DNA from: Phycisphaeraceae bacterium
Lineage (GTDB): Bacteria; Planctomycetota; Phycisphaerae; Phycisphaerales; Zrk34
Assembly: GCA_028281485.1 (NCBI GenBank)
Contig: JANQJT010000209.1
Location: 1 to 14,608, forward strand
DNA length: 14,608 bases
Direction of reading: 5' to 3'
Positions 12,902 through 14,608 of the stretch are shown here, one piece after another (the stretch's first letter is position 1; each line of letters starts with the position of its first letter). The translations under genes and the position numbers were made by a program. The notes under the pieces are model-generated. The model saw only the letters and a program-made list of their open reading frames with translations. It did not search any database and had not been told where the DNA came from.

Positions 12902-14037
12902 AGATCGCCATCTCTTGTCATCCGACCACGGGGGGCAGCGGCGTGGTGGCGACGGAGCTGGCGCTGGGTCTGGCTGAGCGCGGACACGACGTGCACGTGG
13001 TCAGCTACGAGCGCCCGTTCCGACTGAACAGCCACGACAACATCCGCTTCCACAAGGTCAACGTGCAGGACTACCCGCTGTTCAAGTACCCGCCGCACGA
13101 CCTGAACCTGGCCAACAAGCTGGCGCAGATCGCCGACGAGGTGAAGCTGGACATCATTCACGCGCACTACGCGGTGCCGCACGCGGTCAGCGCGATGCTG
13201 GCGCGCGACATGCTGTGCGGTTGCACGAGTTCGGTGAAGGTGGTGACGACCGTGCACGGTACGGACATCACGCTCGTCGGTTCGCACCACGATTTCTACC
13301 GCGTGTGTCGCTACGCGATGACACGCAACGACGGGACGACGGCGGTATCACAGTGGCTGTCGGATCGGACGCAGGACGAGTTCGACCTGGACGCGACGCC
13401 GACGGTGATCCCGAACTTTGTGGACTGTGAGAAGTTCAGTCCCGACCGGCGGGCGGGGTATCCCGATGGCGGCGAGTTCGTGATGTTGCACGCGAGCAAC
13501 TTCCGCCCGGTCAAGCGTGTGCAGGACGTGATCCGTGTGTTTCAATTGGTGCAGGAGCGTTTGCCGTCGCGTCTGGTGATGGTGGGTGACGGTCCTGAGC
13601 GCGGCATGGCCGAGGAGATGGCGGGGGAGCTGGGGATTTGCGATCGGGTGGACTTCGTCGGCAAGCAGAACGACATGGCCGAGGTGTATCGCAACGGCCA
13701 CCTGTTCCTTTTGCTGAGCGATTACGAGTCGTTCGGCCTGAGCGCGCTGGAGGCGATGGCGTGCGGCACGCCGGTGATCGCGTCGCGCGCCGGCGGCCTG
13801 GTCGAGGTGATCGAAGACGGGCGCAGCGGTCGGCTGTGCAAGGTCGGCGATCACACGGCGATCGCCAACGCGGCGGTCGAGGTGTTGCACAGCGCCGAGA
13901 CGTGGCAACGCTACAGCCGGCACGCGTCGGCACGCGCCAAAGACAGCTTCTGCAAGAATCTGATCCTGCCTCGGTACGAGGCGTTTTATGACAAGGTGAT
14001 TTCGAAGACTTCGGTGGCTGGAGGTGTGGTGGTATGA
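12898..14037 (+). CDS. bshA: N-acetyl-alpha-D-glucosaminyl L-malate synthase BshA
   Basis: 379-residue GT4-family retaining glycosyltransferase catalysing the first committed step, transfer of GlcNAc from UDP-GlcNAc to L-malate. The N-terminal Rossmann domain has the glycine-rich acceptor loop TGGSGVVATELA (11-22), then HAHYAVPHAV (88-97) and TVHGTD (118-123). The C-terminal domain has IPNFVD (171-176), HASNFRPVKR (198-207), GDGPE (230-234) and the EX7E block ESFGLSALEAMACGTPVIA (277-295) for the nucleotide sugar. All are close to characterised BshA; length is standard (about 377-380). Its stop codon overlaps the start of the next gene (ATGA, 14034-14037), which is unexpected because that gene encodes a secreted protein. 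Confidence 0.96.
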   Translation: MKIAISCHPTTGGSGVVATELALGLAERGHDVHVVSYERPFRLNSHDNIRFHKVNVQDYPLFKYPPHDLNLANKLAQIADEVKLDIIHAHYAVPHAVSAMLARDMLCGCTSSVKVVTTVHGTDITLVGSHHDFYRVCRYAMTRNDGTTAVSQWLSDRTQDEFDLDATPTVIPNFVDCEKFSPDRRAGYPDGGEFVMLHASNFRPVKRVQDVIRVFQLVQERLPSRLVMVGDGPERGMAEEMAGELGICDRVDFVGKQNDMAEVYRNGHLFLLLSDYESFGLSALEAMACGTPVIASRAGGLVEVIEDGRSGRLCKVGDHTAIANAAVEVLHSAETWQRYSRHASARAKDSFCKNLILPRYEAFYDKVISKTSVAGGVVV

Positions 14038-14608
14038 ACATCCGGGACTGGGTGGTGATGGTGGTGGTGTTGGGATTGGCTGCGGGGGGCGCGGGTGCGG
14101 CGGAGTTTGTCTGGTGGGAGGGCGAAAGCACGCGGGAGACGAACTTCCCATCGCGGTCTGCGTTTACGCCGAGCCGCGGTGAGGCGAAGCTGCTGAGCGC
14201 GGGCGGCTGGCTGACCAACGACGGCGACCGCCGGCCCAACGAAGACGAGGCGTACGCGCGTTACACGGTGCGCGTGGAGGAGTCGGGGACGTATCACTTC
14301 TGGGTGCGCAAGTTCTGGAAGCACGGGCCGTTTCGGTATCGATTCGGTGATGGGGCGTGGCAGAAGGTGGGCAAGGACATCGCGCTGGCCGACAGCGTGA
14401 CGCTTCGCAAGTACGTCGAGGCGAACTGGGTCTCGCTGGGGACGGTGGACCTTGAGCGGGGCGATCACGCGTTTGAGGTTCGGCTGCTGGCGGGGGCGGG
14501 GGAGTCGAAGGTGGCGGGGTTTGATTGTTTCGTGTTGTCCAAGGCGCCGTTCAATCCGCGCGGCCCGCTGAAGCCCGGCGAGCGTACGGGGCTGGCCGAC
14601 TCGGGATT
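14034..14608 (+). CDS. Secreted protein with N-terminal carbohydrate-binding-like domain (3'-partial)
   Basis: The frame is open from ATG at 14034 to the window end (191 complete codons, no stop), so the gene is truncated by the edge. Residues 1-23 form a signal peptide (MNIRDWVVMVVVLGLAAGG ... AA) with cleavage expected near Ala22-Ala23. The mature part begins FVWWEGES and continues with YARYTVRVEESGTYHFWVRK, FWKHGPFRYRFGDG, WVSLGTVDLERGDHAFEVRL and FDCFVLS. This strand pattern is that of a lectin-like beta-sandwich of the CBM kind, with many exposed Trp and Tyr. A C-terminal catalytic or other domain may follow outside the window. Its start overlaps the bshA stop in an ATGA, making it the fifth gene of the operon. 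A link between an exported sugar-binding protein and cytosolic thiol synthesis is not obvious; read-through coupling is the simplest explanation. Confidence 0.8.
   Translation, partial: MNIRDWVVMVVVLGLAAGGAGAAEFVWWEGESTRETNFPSRSAFTPSRGEAKLLSAGGWLTNDGDRRPNEDEAYARYTVRVEESGTYHFWVRKFWKHGPFRYRFGDGAWQKVGKDIALADSVTLRKYVEANWVSLGTVDLERGDHAFEVRLLAGAGESKVAGFDCFVLSKAPFNPRGPLKPGERTGLADSG

Overview
The window looks like a piece of chromosome from a high-GC member of the Planctomycetota, most likely class Phycisphaerae or a relative. The reasons are a PEP-CTERM-sorted secreted protein, a small pseudopilin-like protein with a planctomycete-style C-terminal 'FAD-H' motif, a Bacillus-type (diheme) succinate dehydrogenase, and a complete bacillithiol pathway in one operon. 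The taxonomic call is inference; no rRNA or marker gene is present. No tRNA, rRNA, CRISPR array, transposase or integrase was seen.

Layout. (1) 1-3539, plus strand: sdhC (5' end outside the window), sdhA, sdhB, encoding the membrane-bound succinate:quinone oxidoreductase. (2) 3540-4550: an AT-rich island with a single minus-strand DUF2971 gene. It sits between sdhB and a plus-oriented terminator (4552-4578) that has no plus-strand gene next to it, so this may be an insertion that separated the sdh operon from its terminator. (3) 4581-6349, minus strand: a MerR regulator with a GyrI-like effector domain, starting at TTG and preceded by a textbook MerR promoter with a 19-bp spacer, then a PEP-CTERM exported protein with its own terminator, promoter and a long, probably structured leader. 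(4) 6725-8046, minus strand: an NTF2/SnoaL-like protein and an ArsR-SRPBCC pair. The ArsR promoter, a perfect 8-bp inverted repeat and the start codon overlap. A small MerR-like DNA-binding protein is encoded divergently (about 8108-8356). (5) 8385-9638, minus strand: an ExbB/TolQ-like proton channel subunit followed by an anchored pseudopilin-like protein, with no ExbD.

(6) 9847 to the end, plus strand: the most interesting region. A class I SAM methyltransferase, bshC, bshB1, bshA and a secreted protein with a lectin-like N-terminal domain (running off the window) are joined by four successive ATGA start/stop overlaps. BshA joins GlcNAc (from UDP-GlcNAc) to malate, BshB1 deacetylates the product and BshC is the presumed cysteine-adding enzyme, so the whole bacillithiol route is encoded here. 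The tightly coupled methyltransferase suggests that the final thiol may be methylated, as in the N-methyl-bacillithiol known from green sulfur bacteria. That is a hypothesis; the sequence shows only the fold and the coupling.
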